Source: Phorcus lineatus (taxonomy: Eukaryota; Mollusca; Gastropoda; Trochida; Trochidae). From it: DNA of 64,000 nucleotides. The stretch lies in NCBI GenBank assembly GCA_921293015.1, contig OV121091.1:15844701-15908700 (forward strand), read 5' to 3'. Of this stretch, positions 12,301 through 24,439 are shown in pieces (positions within the stretch are counted from its first letter, which is position 1; each line of letters starts with the position of its first letter). A program made the position numbers and the translations under genes. The notes below the pieces were generated by a model. It was given only the letters and a program-made list of their open reading frames with translations. It ran no database searches and had not been told where the DNA came from.

Positions 12301-13690
12301 CGTAACCGATTATGCTAAGACCAGGTAGTTGATGCACTCAAGACAACTACATAGCTGCAATAAATAATACTTCAAATTTTGAAAATATCCCGCCATAATT
12401 TTAGCGCGAATTACACCGTGAAAGTTCCGCGAGTGGGCGAACAATACGATTACGGACAGGCGTCAATCAAGTCGGCCGGGTTTGGGAAGCTTTAGTTTTT
12501 TTATTTATATTTGTCCGTGTGAAGCAAGAACATTAATCCATATGATAGCTAAAATAATTCGTATCTTTAATTATTTTTCATCTTTAAAAGATATAGGTGA
12601 CCGAGGTGCCGAGGTGACCGCGGACATATTCATTTTGACATGAATGTTATCAAACTAATCGACAAATGAATGTTTTCTTTTTAAAGATAACTATTTAATT
12701 GAAGAATATACTCTATAATTGTTTTCCATAATTTAAACTGATCATGAGTGAATATTCACGCTAAATACATTTTTAATTTGCTGAAGGGATGAAACCGAAC
12801 TGCATTGCTAAAACTGCCGAGATACGTTCCCGATGTTTTTTATTCCGTTTTTGTCTAAATGATTTTGTTGGATTGTCACTCCAAAACGTAGAGCAAATCT
12901 ATTCAATAGGATAGTTTATGAATTCTATTTTTATGATTCATAATTATATATTGTATGATATGATAAGACAACATTTTATCTGCAGTTTTGTATGCATTTG
13001 CAAATAGGCTGTTCAGACTAAGATTTTACCTACCAGAAACTGATACTGTGTGCGGGCAAAAGAAAGAAACCGTAATTTCTGTTGCAAAGTTGCAGAAAGT
13101 TACATCATTTTCAAGATAGAAACACTAACTATCAGTGGATGAAATTTCAATCACTATGCCTTTATTGTGAAAAATTAGGAGGTATTTCCATGCACAGTCC
13201 ATTTCCCCCACTTTGTTTGTCAGTGACGTCACGCGAAACAATGTTCAACAAAATGATTACAAAAAGATAACTCGTATTATTTCGTGAACAATCGGTGTCA
13301 AGAAGAAAGTAAACATACCATCGTGATCACTGTCATTTTCTCTCTTGATAAATAATCATTTATTTACATTTTTAGAAACAACAATTTAATAACAAGCTAT
13401 GAAACAAAGGAGTAACAGTTCACGTTGATTGAACTTTTGCGTGAAAAACGCCTCTGCCGTTTATAATCAACGCATTATCATTTTAAACTTCATTTTTTTT
13501 CACAAAAAATACATTGACCCAGTGATAAACATCTCAGCATTCCACAGTTAAAATTTCATTAATTTCCGAACATTGGTAACGCCTTGGTGACCTTTTTTGT
13601 ACGACGTTGACCTTTATCTTGTGTTTCCACAAAATGTAAGCGGCACTGAGCGAGTGCATAGCGTCAACTGCCGGGCATCAAGAGGGTTAA
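9364..13690. mobile_element. piggyBac-like element with TTAA target duplication (about 4.3 kb)
   Basis: The left end is TTAA-CCCTTAGAGTGCCCGG (9364-9383). The right end, read in reverse complement, is TTAA-CCCTCTTGATGCCCGG (13,690-13,671). Both ends share TTAACCCT, then five differing bases, then TGCCCGG; TTAA duplication with CCCT-type termini is the hallmark of piggyBac transposons. Subterminal palindromes (for example GGGACCATATATGGTCCC at 9428-9445) and a degenerate tandem repeat lie inside the left end. I see no intact transposase frame, so it is non-autonomous or dead. In unit 3 the paralogous stretch is short (about 48,700), consistent with insertion in unit 1 after duplication. Confidence 0.6.
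9464..10030. repeat. Degenerate tandem repeat, about 160-195 bp period
   Basis: The ggggttaattctctaca motif recurs at about 9647, 9842 and 10,003, each time preceded by a gacaaatatggtcc / ggccacatatggtcc segment and an aatcaaggtt segment. At least three degenerate units inside the left part of the piggyBac-like element. Confidence 0.7.
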
Positions 13691-15640
13691 GACCATCTAT
13701 ACAATCCTTTAGTATTTTGATTTCATTAATGTTTAACAAATCCAGTTCTAGCTGCATGACATATAGATGTCAACATAGAAAGAATGTCAAAAGATAAGGA
13801 GAATTTTACTTCTGAATAGATTTATTATTGAGTGAAAATGAAATACCCGCCACCTTTGAATGTAGACACTCACAGAAAGCATTTCATCTTCTTTCGCTAT
13901 TTCTTCTGTCTCATTCCTCCTGTTTTTAAGTGGCTCCGTAATGGTGTACTAAATTTATTTATCAGGGAAAAGAAGTCTCGAAAAGGAAACGGCATTTAGA
14001 AGATAGGAAAAGCAAGATTTTAATTTTATTGTAAAAATATCAGATTTGTTTTCATCTGGTTTGATGTGAGATAAAACTTCTTATACTCACGTTTAACAAA
14101 TGCAATCTGTAAACCAGTTCGATAATGATAAATCTGCTTAAAACCAACAACGTGAATAGATGTTTTATACTGAACAATTTCCAATGTACGTCATGTGATA
14201 TACAGGAAATTAAAATCGAACTTGGTGATAGAAATATGATTGCAATTTAGGAAGACTGATTGCCATAAAAATTTGTGGGCAAATCATTCAAGTTTGACAT
14301 GAGATCACCAATTTACACATAATTAAAAGTCACAACCTATTCGTGCAAGTCAGGGGACTCTCAACATGATATTTGTAATTTACGATGAATTGTCTCTGAT
14401 CGAGTATAAGTAAGTTATAGATGTAAACTATTTAATGTGCGCTACCTAACTTGATCTTGGTTATCAGGAAACAACCCTAAAAAATACAGTACATAGTAGC
14501 AGTGGTGGTGAAATTAACGTTACATTTTCGATAGAAAGTCATTATTTTACATATTGTAATTAACATTGCCGAACTGAAAGTCAGACAACAGAATTTTCTT
14601 TACTAACACATAAGCGTATGCAAATAATCGTAACTTTCAAAGACAACATTATTATGAAACTTGAGATGTCAGCTGTTATTCCTCTCTCATCATTTTCGCC
14701 ATGAAGGTAATGTTAACAGTGCTAGCCAAATTAATGTATGTAAGAACGACCCTTCATACCGGAACAGTTTTGCATCAAAAGGTCTATTGCTGTAAAATTG
14801 TAAAACAAAAATTTCCTACATACATGGACTTTGCTAACATATATTCTTGAATACTCTAAAAGCTTAAAGGAGCCCAAACATTAAGTAAATTTAGACAGTG
14901 TTATATGTCAGATGAAAGGTTTAATGGGCAAAACCCCAATCTACCACATAACAAGTATTTAAAAGATATCACACAACAATTTAAGAGACTAAAAGAGATT
15001 TAATGAAATGTAGGATAAGCTTAATACATAATATCTAAATGCAAAGGGTTACACAATATAAGTACACAAAGATTAACTGGCCGACTAACAAAGTAAATAG
15101 GGCTTAACAATCAATATGAAAATATAGTCACCGACATGGTTTATTTCAGAATCAGTCACCTACCTGGTGTATGTAAAGTCTCTCCAGCAACTAACTCAGA
15201 AGACTGAAAAGCCCCTTTTCAAGCTTATACTTTTACCCAAGTACCCAAGCCCCTCAGAGTTAAACAAAGACAATTAAAGACAGAAGCAACTCAGTCAATT
15301 AAAAGAACATTGCCCACTGAAGCTAATCTATAACTTGTCACTCGCTTAGGGAATAAGGTTAAAATATACATTTGAATGTACATGAAATGGACATACACAT
15401 AACAACAGTCTATAAACTTCTCATCAGCATGAGAATAATTAAATATATGTATATAAATATAAAAATGTGAAATATCTCAGTATGGGTTACATGAGACATA
15501 GTTTTACCAACCTCTGAATTAAATAAAGCTTGTACCTAGCAACATCGGAAAAGATCCTGTATATTAATAACCACTGAACATCTGAACTAAAAATAGACAA
15601 TACCGTTCCATGAAATATCAGAACAGGTCGACTCTCTGTT
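13691..15640. other. Unit 1 non-coding stretch
   Basis: No gene recognised. From 13,737 (aaatccagttctagct) it resumes homology with unit 3 (48,695) and from about 13,830 with unit 2 (36,141). A short (TA)9 run at 15,645-15,663 precedes the next LINE fragment. Confidence 0.6.
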
Positions 15641-15664
15641 GTTATATATATATATATATATATC

Positions 15665-15805
15665 TCCACCCATAGTCCCTCTAACGAAACATGTCTAACA
15701 TGTTCATGTGGTCATCCAAACGAAGACGTATTTCACTACTTTTTTACCTGTCCCTGTTACTTATTGCTGAGACCAAACTGTAATTTTTATAAGGGAGAGA
15801 AATAA
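15665..15805 (+). mobile_element. LINE reverse transcriptase C-terminal zinc-motif fragment
   Basis: One frame reads ETCLTCSCGHPNEDVFHYFF then TCPCYLLLRPNCNFYKGEK and TAA at 15,803. The C-x-C-G...E..-H-Y-...-C-P spacing is the cysteine/histidine motif found at the end of many non-LTR retrotransposon ORF2 proteins. Comparison with unit 2 places an insertion between about 15,640 and 16,030 (unit 2 continues directly from about 38,160 to about 38,220). So this is a 5'-truncated insertion of roughly 390 bp with its 3' UTR. It is a different LINE type from the 740-1230 fragment. Confidence 0.65.
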
Positions 15806-16096
15806 ACCAGAAAATACTAGAATCTGTACATTACTTTATTCATTCTTCAAAACGATTTAATAACAGTTAAACTCTTTAAACAATTTACAAGTCTTTTCAT
15901 AATGATGAATGAACGGCCACATGATTACCAGAATTGTGATATCTTTTTATATGATACATACTACTTATTGTTTTGTAGAACTTCTGTATCCATATGGCTT
16001 GTTTGCCGATCCCTTTCATGAAATAAAATATGTTTAAACCACATGTCCAACAGGCAACGCATCATCCATTATCATTGAATACAGAACTTCATCTTA

Positions 16097-16243
16097 GAGT
16101 GTTAAAGTGAATACACCTCATAAGATTCAACTTCCCCTGAGAGTGTTAAAGTGAATACACCTCATAAGATGAACTTCACCAGGGAGCGTTAAAGTGAATA
16201 CACCTCATAAGATTAATTTCACCTGAGAGTGTTAAAGTGAATA
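16097..16243 (+). repeat. 44-bp minisatellite, left part (interrupted by the foldback element)
   Basis: About 3.3 copies of a unit gagtgttaaagtgaatacac...cataagattcaacttcccctga, 44 bases apart (16,097; 16,141; and so on). The last copy is cut at gtgaata by the foldback insertion and resumes at 20,930. Confidence 0.9.
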
Positions 16244-16498
16244 TGTTCCGTGCAATCTGGGAATGATCACAATCTGCAGATTGTTCGCTCACAATCTGCA
16301 GATTGTTCGAACAATCTAGGAATTTTTTTCATTCCTAGATTGTTTAAACAATCTGCAGATTGTGAGACCTGAACAATCTGGGAATGATCACAATCTGGGA
16401 ATTTGCTTGTTTGTAGTACATCTTGCGTTATAAAATGAGAATTGTTTAGTTTATTTAGGTTTTTATTTGTGTATGCATCCAAATAGTTGTCAAGTCAT

Positions 16499-17886
16499 AG
16501 ATTGTGACAGGTTCATGGCTCGCCCATATATCAAACTGACGGAGTATAGGGGCCGATTCCAAGATTGTGAAGGGCTCACAGCGCGTCTGTATGTGAAACT
16601 GAGGGAGTATAGGGGTCTATTCTCAGATTGTGAAGGGCTCAGATATCGTCATTATGTGAAACTGAGGGAGTATAGGAGTCGATTCCTAGATTGTGAAGGG
16701 CTAAGATATCGTCATTATGTGAAACTGAGGGAGTATAGGGACCGATTCCTAGATTGTGAAGGGCTCACAGCTCGCTTTTATGTCAAACAGAGGGAGTATA
16801 AGGGACGATTCCTAGATTGTGAAGGGCTCAGATATCGTCATTATATGAAACCAAGGGAGTAAAGGGGCCGATTCCTAGATTGTGAAGGGCTCACAGGTCG
16901 CCTATATGTCAAACTGAGGGAGTATAGGAATCGATTCTCAGATTGTGAAGGCTCATAGCTCGCCTTTATTTAAACTGAGAGGGTATAGCAGTCGATTCTC
17001 AGATTGTGATGGGCTGATAGCCCGCCTATAAATCAAACTGAGGGAGTATATGGGTCGATTCCTAGATTGTGAAGGGCTCAGTGCTCGCCTATAACTCAAA
17101 CTGACAGAGTATAGGGGTCTATTCTCAGATTGTGAAGGGCTCAGATATCGTCATTATGTGAAACTGAGGGCGTATAGAAGTCGATTCCTAGATTGTGAAA
17201 GCTAAGATGTCGTCATTATGTGATACTGAGGGAGTATAGGGGCCGATTCCTAGATTGTGAAGGGCTAAGATATCGTCATTATGTGAAACTGAGGGAGTAT
17301 AGGGGCCGATTCCTAGATTGTGAAGGGCTCACGGCGCATCTATATGTCAAACTTAGGGAGTATAGGGATCTATTCTCAGATTGTGAAGGGCTCACAGCTC
17401 GCTTTTATGTCAAACAGAGGGAGTATAGGGGACGATTCCTAGATTGTGAAGGGCTCAGATATCGTCATTATATGAAACTAAGGGAATATAGGGGCCGATT
17501 CCTAGATTGTGACGGGCTCACCGCTCGCCTTTAACTCAAACTGACGGAGTATACGGGTCGATCCTCAGATTGTGAAGGCTCATAGCTCGCCTTTATTTAA
17601 ACTGAGAGGGTATAACAGTCGAATCTCAGATTGTGATGGGCTCAGATATTGTCATTATGTGAAACTGAGGGATTTATTCTCAGATTGTGAAGGGCTCACA
17701 GCTCGGTTTTATGTCAAACAGAGGGAGTATAGGGGCCGATTCCTAGATTGTGAAGGGCTCACAGGTCGCCTATATGTCAAATTGAGGGAGTATAGGGGTC
17801 TATTCTCAGATTGTGAAGGGCTCAGATATCGTCATTCTGTGAAACTGAGGGAGTATAGGAGTCGATTCCTAGATTGTGAAGGGCAT
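16499..17886 (+). repeat. 63-bp tandem array, arm A (about 22 copies)
   Basis: Unit agattgtgaagggctcacag...gggagtataggggtctattctc, 63 bases (for example 16,562 to 16,625). Variants differ in a middle segment (cagctcgcct-tat versus agatatcgtcattatg). Because 63 is a multiple of three, one frame stays open and spells a 21-residue periodic peptide (DCEGL...YVKLREYRGRF). Interruptions and frame losses between copies argue that this is not a gene. Confidence 0.92.
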
Positions 17887-19407
17887 TGCGCCTGTCTTTG
17901 TTTGTGTTTTTTAGCTAGTAGAGGGTTCAATTCACATATTGTGAATATGTGGAGGTAGAAAACTAATTTTGTATATCGATTCTGCGATTTTAGATTTTCA
18001 TTAATCATAGTTTGCGGTAACCCGTATAACACTGTTTGGAGGGTGTTACTATTTATGTAGAAGTAAGAATTATTTCTTATATGTGTAAAAGGTTTGCATA
18101 TGGAAATCATCAAATAACAATTCACTATGAAAAGTAAACTTATTATCTGAAAAGTTAATTACACTGAAATTTAATTCTTCATTCTCGCTTTTTTGATTTA
18201 AGTTAAGTTAATTGAGCATAATGACTATCTGTATCAACACAAAACACTAATCTCCTTTGGTATGAATTACTTGCATAGACACTTACACTTACAGGGTACA
18301 ATGAAGGAAATAGTCTCGTGATGCTAAAAAGAGTTTCAAACATCAAAGACAACAAACTCTGATTCTTATATTTATTGTTCATTATGGAAACTTGATAACT
18401 GTTACCTTTTTCCCTCATTTTCTTCCTGGATCGTGAGATTGAAATTTTTTTATACGAAAGATGCATAAATCGGAAAGTTACTTACTCTTTTGAGTTTGTA
18501 TATGAACAGTTTTTAAATATATGAATTTATAAATTTGTAATACTCGAACAGTTAGCATTTTGTGTTGTCGTGAATAATTAGACCAGATGTCTAGCTGGGT
18601 CTGCTTATCAAAGCAACGTACATGTATCACTGTGTCGCGTCTCTACTCAGACTTGCGCGTAAATTCGCGTACAATCACATTAACTTCCTCTCTGTAATTT
18701 GATGTTTATCTATCGCACGATATCATGGGGCAAATACTTATGCAATAATGAATTGACTGGAGTAAAATGTTTAATTGCTCTTCGGTCACACTATGGTCAA
18801 CATTTTGACACATGTTTTTCTGTAACGTTTTTAATAGTTTCCGTTATATCGGTTTGTGAATTTTACAAAGAAATGTTTTATTTGATTTATTTATTATCTG
18901 TTCATGATTCAATATTTTAAGAATATTTTATTTGGAGTGGATTATTTACTACGCTGCAAGAAGAGTCATATAATGGTATCGTCTCTACTCCGTGCTGCGA
19001 CCATAGTGACGGGAGTGGCAAACAACTAATTTCTTCTGTGTGATTTAAACAGTATTTAATTTCCATGAAACATGTAATACACAACATTCAGAATATATAT
19101 ATTCAAAAAGGATTAGCAAACAGGCAGCAAATGCCTATATAAATGCTTCTCCTGAAACAAACATGAAACGATTAAGATATCAAGTATATTGGTGAAAATA
19201 TATATTTGCAATTATTCTTACTAAAATCAAATTCATATTAAGCATTCTCTACCTTTGCATTTGGTACAGATGTAATTAAAGAGCTATAAAAATCGGTCGG
19301 TATCATTTATGAAATGATACACAGATATTATTAGGGATTCGTTAGCACTCTGTGACAAGGATTTGTAGCCGCTCAAGGTAGATTTTAATGTTATATCGTT
19401 TTTTAAG
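17887..19407. other. Central spacer of the foldback-like element
   Basis: About 1.5 kb of AT-rich sequence between the opposed arrays. The open frames (18,203-18,466 minus, 18,699-18,920 plus) show no transposase motifs and resemble nothing I know. Confidence 0.6.
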
Positions 19408-20776
19408 GCGAGCTATGAGCCCTTCACAATCTGAGAATCGATCCCTATACTCCCTCAGTTTGACATATAGGCGAGTTATGAGCCCTTCACAATCTAAGAA
19501 TCGGCCCGTATACTCCGTCAGTTTGACATAAAGACGAACTATGAGCCCTTCACAATCTGAGAATCGATCCCTATACCCCCTCAGTTTGACTTATAGGCGA
19601 GATGTGAGCCCTTCACAATCTGAGAATCGACTCCTATATACCCTCTCAGTTTCATATATAGGTGAGCTGTAAGCCCTTCACAATCTGAGAATTGACCTCT
19701 ATGCTGCCTCAGTTTGACATAAAGCCGATCTGTGAGCCCTTCACAGTCTGAGAATCGACTGCTATACCCTCTCAGTTTCATATATAGGTGAGCTGTAAGC
19801 CCTTCACAATCTGAGAATTGACCCCTATACTCCCTCAGTGTGACATATAGGCGGGTTATGAGCCCTTCACAATCTAGGAATCGGCCCCTTTATTCCCTCA
19901 GTTTGGCATATAGGCGAGATGTGAGCCCTTCGCAGTCTGAGAATTGACCCCTATATTCTGTCAGTTTAAATAAAGGTGCGGTATGAGCCCTTAACAATCT
20001 AGGAATCGGCCCCTATACTGCGTCAGTTTGATTTATAGGCGAGCTGTGAGCCCTTCACAATCCAAGAATCGAATGCTATACCCTCTCAGTTTGACATATA
20101 GGCGAGTTGTGAGCCCTTCACAATCTGAGAATCGACCTCTATACTCCGTCAGTTTGATTTATAGGCGAGCTATGAGCCCTTCACAATCTAGAAATCGATC
20201 CCTATACTCCGTCAGTTTGACATATGGGCGAGTTGTGAGCCCTTCACAATCTGAGAATCGACTCCTAGATACCCTCTCAGTTTCATATATAGGTGAGCTG
20301 TAAGCCCTTCACAATCTGAGAATTGACCCCTATGCTGCCTCAGTTTGACATAAAGCCGATCTGTGAGCCCTTCACAATTTGAGAATCGACTGCTATACCC
20401 TCTCAGTTTAAATAAAGGTGAGCTGTGAGCCCTTCACAATCTGGGAATCGGCCCCTATACCACCTCAGTTTGACATAATGACGAGCTATGAGCCCTTCAC
20501 AAACTGAGAATCGATCCCGATACTCCGTCAGTTTGACATATAGGCGAAATGTGAGCCCTTCACAATCTGAGAATCGACTCCTATATACCCTCTCAGTTTA
20601 AATAAAGGTGAGCTATGAGCCCTTCACAATCTAGGCGTTAACCCTTACATCCCCTAAGTTTGACATAAAGACGAGCTGAATGTCCTTCACAATCTGGGAA
20701 TCGGCACCCATACCCCCTCATTTTGAGAAAGAGACAAGCTGATTGCTCATCACAATCTAGGAATCGATCCTTATAC
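19408..20776 (-). repeat. 63-bp tandem array, arm B (about 21 copies, inverted)
   Basis: Same satellite as arm A in reverse complement (gagcccttcacaatctgagaatcg...ctccctcagtttgacatataggcga). Periodicity is again 63 bases with some 64-66 base variants (catatataggtgagctgtaagc type). It ends in increasingly diverged units near 20,700-20,776. Confidence 0.92.
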
Positions 20777-20929
20777 CTGATAAATAGAAAAACCTTAATA
20801 AGCTTAATAATTCCCATTTTAAAATGATGAAAATACTACTAAAACACAAATTCCCAGATTGTGATCATTCCCAGATTGTTCAGGTCGCACAATCTGCAGA
20901 TTGTGATATACCCCAGATTGTTCGTAACA

Positions 20930-21210
20930 AATACACCTCATGCGATTAAATTTTACCTGAGAGTGTTAAAGTAAATACACCTCATAAGATTCAACTTCAC
21001 CTGGGAGTGTTAACGTGAATACACCTCATAAGATTCAACTTCACCTGGGAGTGTTAACGTGAATACACCTCATAAGATTCAACTTCACCTTAGAGTGTTA
21101 AAGTTAATACACCTCATAAGATTCAACTTCCCCTTAGAGTAATAAAGTGATTAGGCCTTATAAGATTCAACTTCACCTCAGAGTGTTAAAGTGCACATAC
21201 CTCATAAGAT
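20930..21210 (+). repeat. 44-bp minisatellite, middle part
   Basis: About six copies continuing the array broken at 16,243: aatacacctcat-agattcaacttcacctgagagtgttaaagt. Confidence 0.9.
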
Positions 21211-21795
21211 TCAACAGCAATCCGTGTCATCAGTTTAAAATCTGCAAACATCGTTGCAAACATCTGGCCAATAGGAGCTGTGCAAAGTTATATGCACAAA
21301 GGGACACTGAAGCCTATCGCACGTGTCAGTAAACCTACATCAAATATATACGAGTATCATGATTCCAGATTAAATAGAGTTGACACACCTCATTAGATTC
21401 AACTTCCCCTGAGAGTGATAAAGTGATTAGGCCTCATAAGATTCAACTTCACCTGAGAATGTTAAAGTAAATACACCTCCTCAGATTCAACTTCACCTGA
21501 GAGTGTTAAAGTTAATACACCTCATAAGATTCAACTTCACCTTAGAGTGTTTAAGTAAATACACCTCATAAGATTCAACTTCACCTGAGAATATTTAAGT
21601 GCACACACCTCATAAGATTCAACAGCAATCCGTGTCATCAGTTTAAAATCTGCATACATCGTTGCAAACATCTGGCCAATAGGAGCTATGCAAAGTTATA
21701 TGCACAAAGGGACACTGAAACCTATCGCACGTGTCAGTAAACCTACATCAAATATATACGAGTATCATGATTCCAGATTAAATAGAGTTGACACA
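21211..21795 (+). repeat. Duplicated 177-bp block with 44-bp minisatellite between copies
   Basis: A near-identical segment beginning tcaacagcaatccgtgtc occurs at 21,211-21,387 and again at 21,619-21,795, 408 bases apart, with about five 44-bp units between. Unit 2 has a single version at about 38,321-38,490 and unit 3 a shorter relative near 50,890, so this is a unit 1-specific tandem duplication. Confidence 0.88.
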
Positions 21796-23875
21796 AGCTG
21801 GACATAAAGTTCGATCCATTATAGGATCTAGGGCCAGACATAAGCATCTGATCCTGTCACACATGTCTATATAATATGTATCATACACGTGCCGGCTGAT
21901 CACTGATGTTTGAATACATCAAACATTAATAATTCACTCCAATGAAGTCTTATGAGTGCAGCTCGTTTTCATTCATGCACAAGTGTATGATTACTGTAAC
22001 TTATTATTAATTCTATCTTAGTAATCAATGTTTATACAACAAAAATACTGTTAAGACAACGATAAATTAATTGCAATCTTAGCGCCAAAACGTAATATTA
22101 TGATTAATGTGTTTATCATATGATTAGATAAATTCTTCAGTTGAAGAAGTCTTTCCCCTTTTTAATGTTTAATGTGAAAAAATCAGTTTCTTCAACATTA
22201 CATAATTAAAAGCTTTTACATCCTAGAAAATTAAAATCAAAATCCTTATATACTTATATACATAAAAGTAAGTTTTAACATAATCTCAGAAGACGTTTAT
22301 TTGTCTATCACCATGCTATTTGATTTGACAGATGGACCTCCCTAGGCACTGCTAATTGATCAAGCGTGATGTTGACAATTTGCGTAAAAAATAGACTGAC
22401 TCCCACAAGTTTAGATAGAGTAGCTTAAAAGCCTTCAGACAAATTAGAAATGATTATCGCCTTCCCATAAGATAACTATGTACTAGTGCTGTCTTTCCCC
22501 AGACAACGTTGAAGTGATAATACTGACAGCGTAAACTTAAACGTAAATGACTTGATAGAATTTACTTATCTTGGCCGTTCAACCGTTTGAAGGTTTAAAA
22601 ACTACAGATAAACGAAACTGAAAGGCAATGCAGTCAATAGCTATGGACTTTGTTGATCTTATGTGTCTATTAGATATTCCGAAGACGTCAAATTAGCAAA
22701 GTTAAATGAACATTCATACGAAAATGGATTCATCTAAAATAACTTCACGGATCAAAGGAAAATGGTTTACATGACTGTATTGATGTATAGGTGTCAAACT
22801 TACCGATGCAAACTTTTAATCTACAAGGTTAGCACCACTTTCTCTTGGCATCATTGCGAAGAGAAAGTCAAAATATAACTGTTTTTTAGATTATCTTACT
22901 ATCACCTTGTGGAACCAGCCATCTGTATTTAGGAAAGCCCTGATATTCATTGCAGCATTAACCAATCTCTAACGGTATGGGCTACAGTTCTCGACAATGT
23001 CCGAGGGTGCGTAACCTATGCTGTTGTTGTTCCGAACCAGAGCCTTTTCACCCGAAATCAAATATGCTTATCACTTCATCACAAGACTTCATGGTAGTTA
23101 ATTTGGCCGAGAAGCAATAGCAAGGTTAACATGAATAATGCTCTTGAAATGATGTCTGTCATTATGAAATCCTTCCAATCAGTATTCGTTTAAATGCTGT
23201 CTAAATTTATGACCTCTTTTGCAAAAAGTCATTACTGCGAGTCCTGGTACTTCAGGACATATGATATTTTAAGGCCTGTATATGTACAAGTATTTATATG
23301 AATATTGGTCTAAGTATTTAAGGATGCATTAGCACACCAAATACACAAGAAATTGGACAAAGTTACAGTCGTGTCCCTTTGTTACGATATAACAGCTACT
23401 GTGACGCTGAGAGACATCTTTTAAGAAACTACGAAAATAGGTTTCATACTAAGAAAATAGGCTTCATTTGAGGACACGAAGGACATTATCTTTGTTTATT
23501 TCGAACATAAAACAAATCATTTCCCTACATTTATCAAATACCTATGAATGATTAGCTTGATTATGATATATTGCAAACAATAAAGTCAATTGCCTCTTTT
23601 TAAAACCAACAGAAAATGGTTTAATGAGTTACGAGTACTTCCAGCGTGTGATCTTTTTAACCAGCCCTGATAGATACGTTTTAAGTTTACTTACTACTAG
23701 CTATTTTTAATTGTTTTTCTTTCAAAGGTTTTATTTAAACACAAGAGGTCCTGACAGCTTCTCATGAACAGAGTGTATTAAGCAAAGAAATACCCTCTTT
23801 TTAAAAAAAAGTGACATAAGAAGGTAAAAAAGACTGACACAGCTTTTAAAAAAGAATGGCAATTTACTGCATGTG

Positions 23876-23880
<5 letters not shown>
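21796..23880. other. Unit 1 non-coding stretch
   Basis: No gene. Homologous to 38,490-40,060 (unit 2) and 50,940-52,200 (unit 3), for example the ttgacagatggacctccc segment at 22,326. Confidence 0.6.

Positions 23881-23952
<72 letters not shown>
23881..23952. repeat. (TA)36 microsatellite
   Basis: Pure TA run; it produces an alternating Tyr-Ile open frame on the minus strand that is an artefact. Confidence 0.97.
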
Positions 23953-23956
<4 letters not shown>

Positions 23957-24439
23957 GCAATCCGAGTTGCACAAAATATGAGAGAAACTGCTTTAAAGTA
24001 CACAATATCGATGTGTAAATGGGTTAGTTATTGTCTCCAGATCATGTGATGTTTGGAAAAATAAATTGGCAGTCTTGACATTAATCTGATCATCTCAGAT
24101 CTCAAACTGACTTTTGAAAGATATTATTTGTCGCACCAAACGGCCTGAAGTTATAATGAATCCAATCAATAGATCAAGTTTTGACAAGGATTAAAGCAAC
24201 TAAACTGAAGTACAAAAGAAAGTCCACACCTCAGTGATTTGGTTATTAAAGAAAACGAGGCAAACTGTCGAGCATCTAAGATGTTAAATATTAATAGTAA
24301 AACATTTTCAAATATTGCAAGAACATGTTTGAGTGTTTTGTTCAACAATCACTTATCTATATCTGTTTGTGTCCACTAGGGGTATATTTTGAAATTTACA
24401 TGAACAGATCAGGTGACATTACGTTGCATGATTTTCATA

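Larger units (their letters stand above)
16244..20929. mobile_element. Foldback-like element with inverted 63-bp satellite arms (4,686 bp)
   Basis: The left terminus is TGTTCCGTGCAATCTGGG; the right terminus in reverse complement is TGTTACGAACAATCTGGG (15 of 18 identical). It is flanked by AATA at 16,240-16,243 and 20,930-20,933; the minisatellite unit it interrupts reads gtgAATAcacc, giving a clean 4-bp target duplication. A 36-bp segment at 16,370-16,405 is repeated exactly in reverse complement at 20,847-20,882. Long arrays of a 63-bp unit lie on each side of a 1.5-kb centre in opposite orientation. The palindrome ACAATCTGCAGATTGT occurs at 16,269, 16,291, 16,348 and 20,889. There is no transposase-like frame, so movement would need an enzyme in trans. 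TG...CA ends with a short duplication also recall integrase-made insertions, so the class is open. Confidence 0.75.

Noticed and set aside
16467-17958. Long open frames encoding a 21-residue repeat protein (DCEGL...YVKLREYRGRF)
   Set aside because: They are by-products of a 63-bp satellite whose length is a multiple of three. Frames break between copies, there is no start context or splice support, and the inverted arm gives different frames.
16244-20929. CRISPR-like array or bacterial repeat
   Set aside because: Units are contiguous with no unique spacers, arms are inverted, and the context is eukaryotic; a foldback transposon explains it better.
23731-24003. Open frame with an alternating Tyr-Ile tract
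   Set aside because: Translation of a (TA)36 microsatellite.
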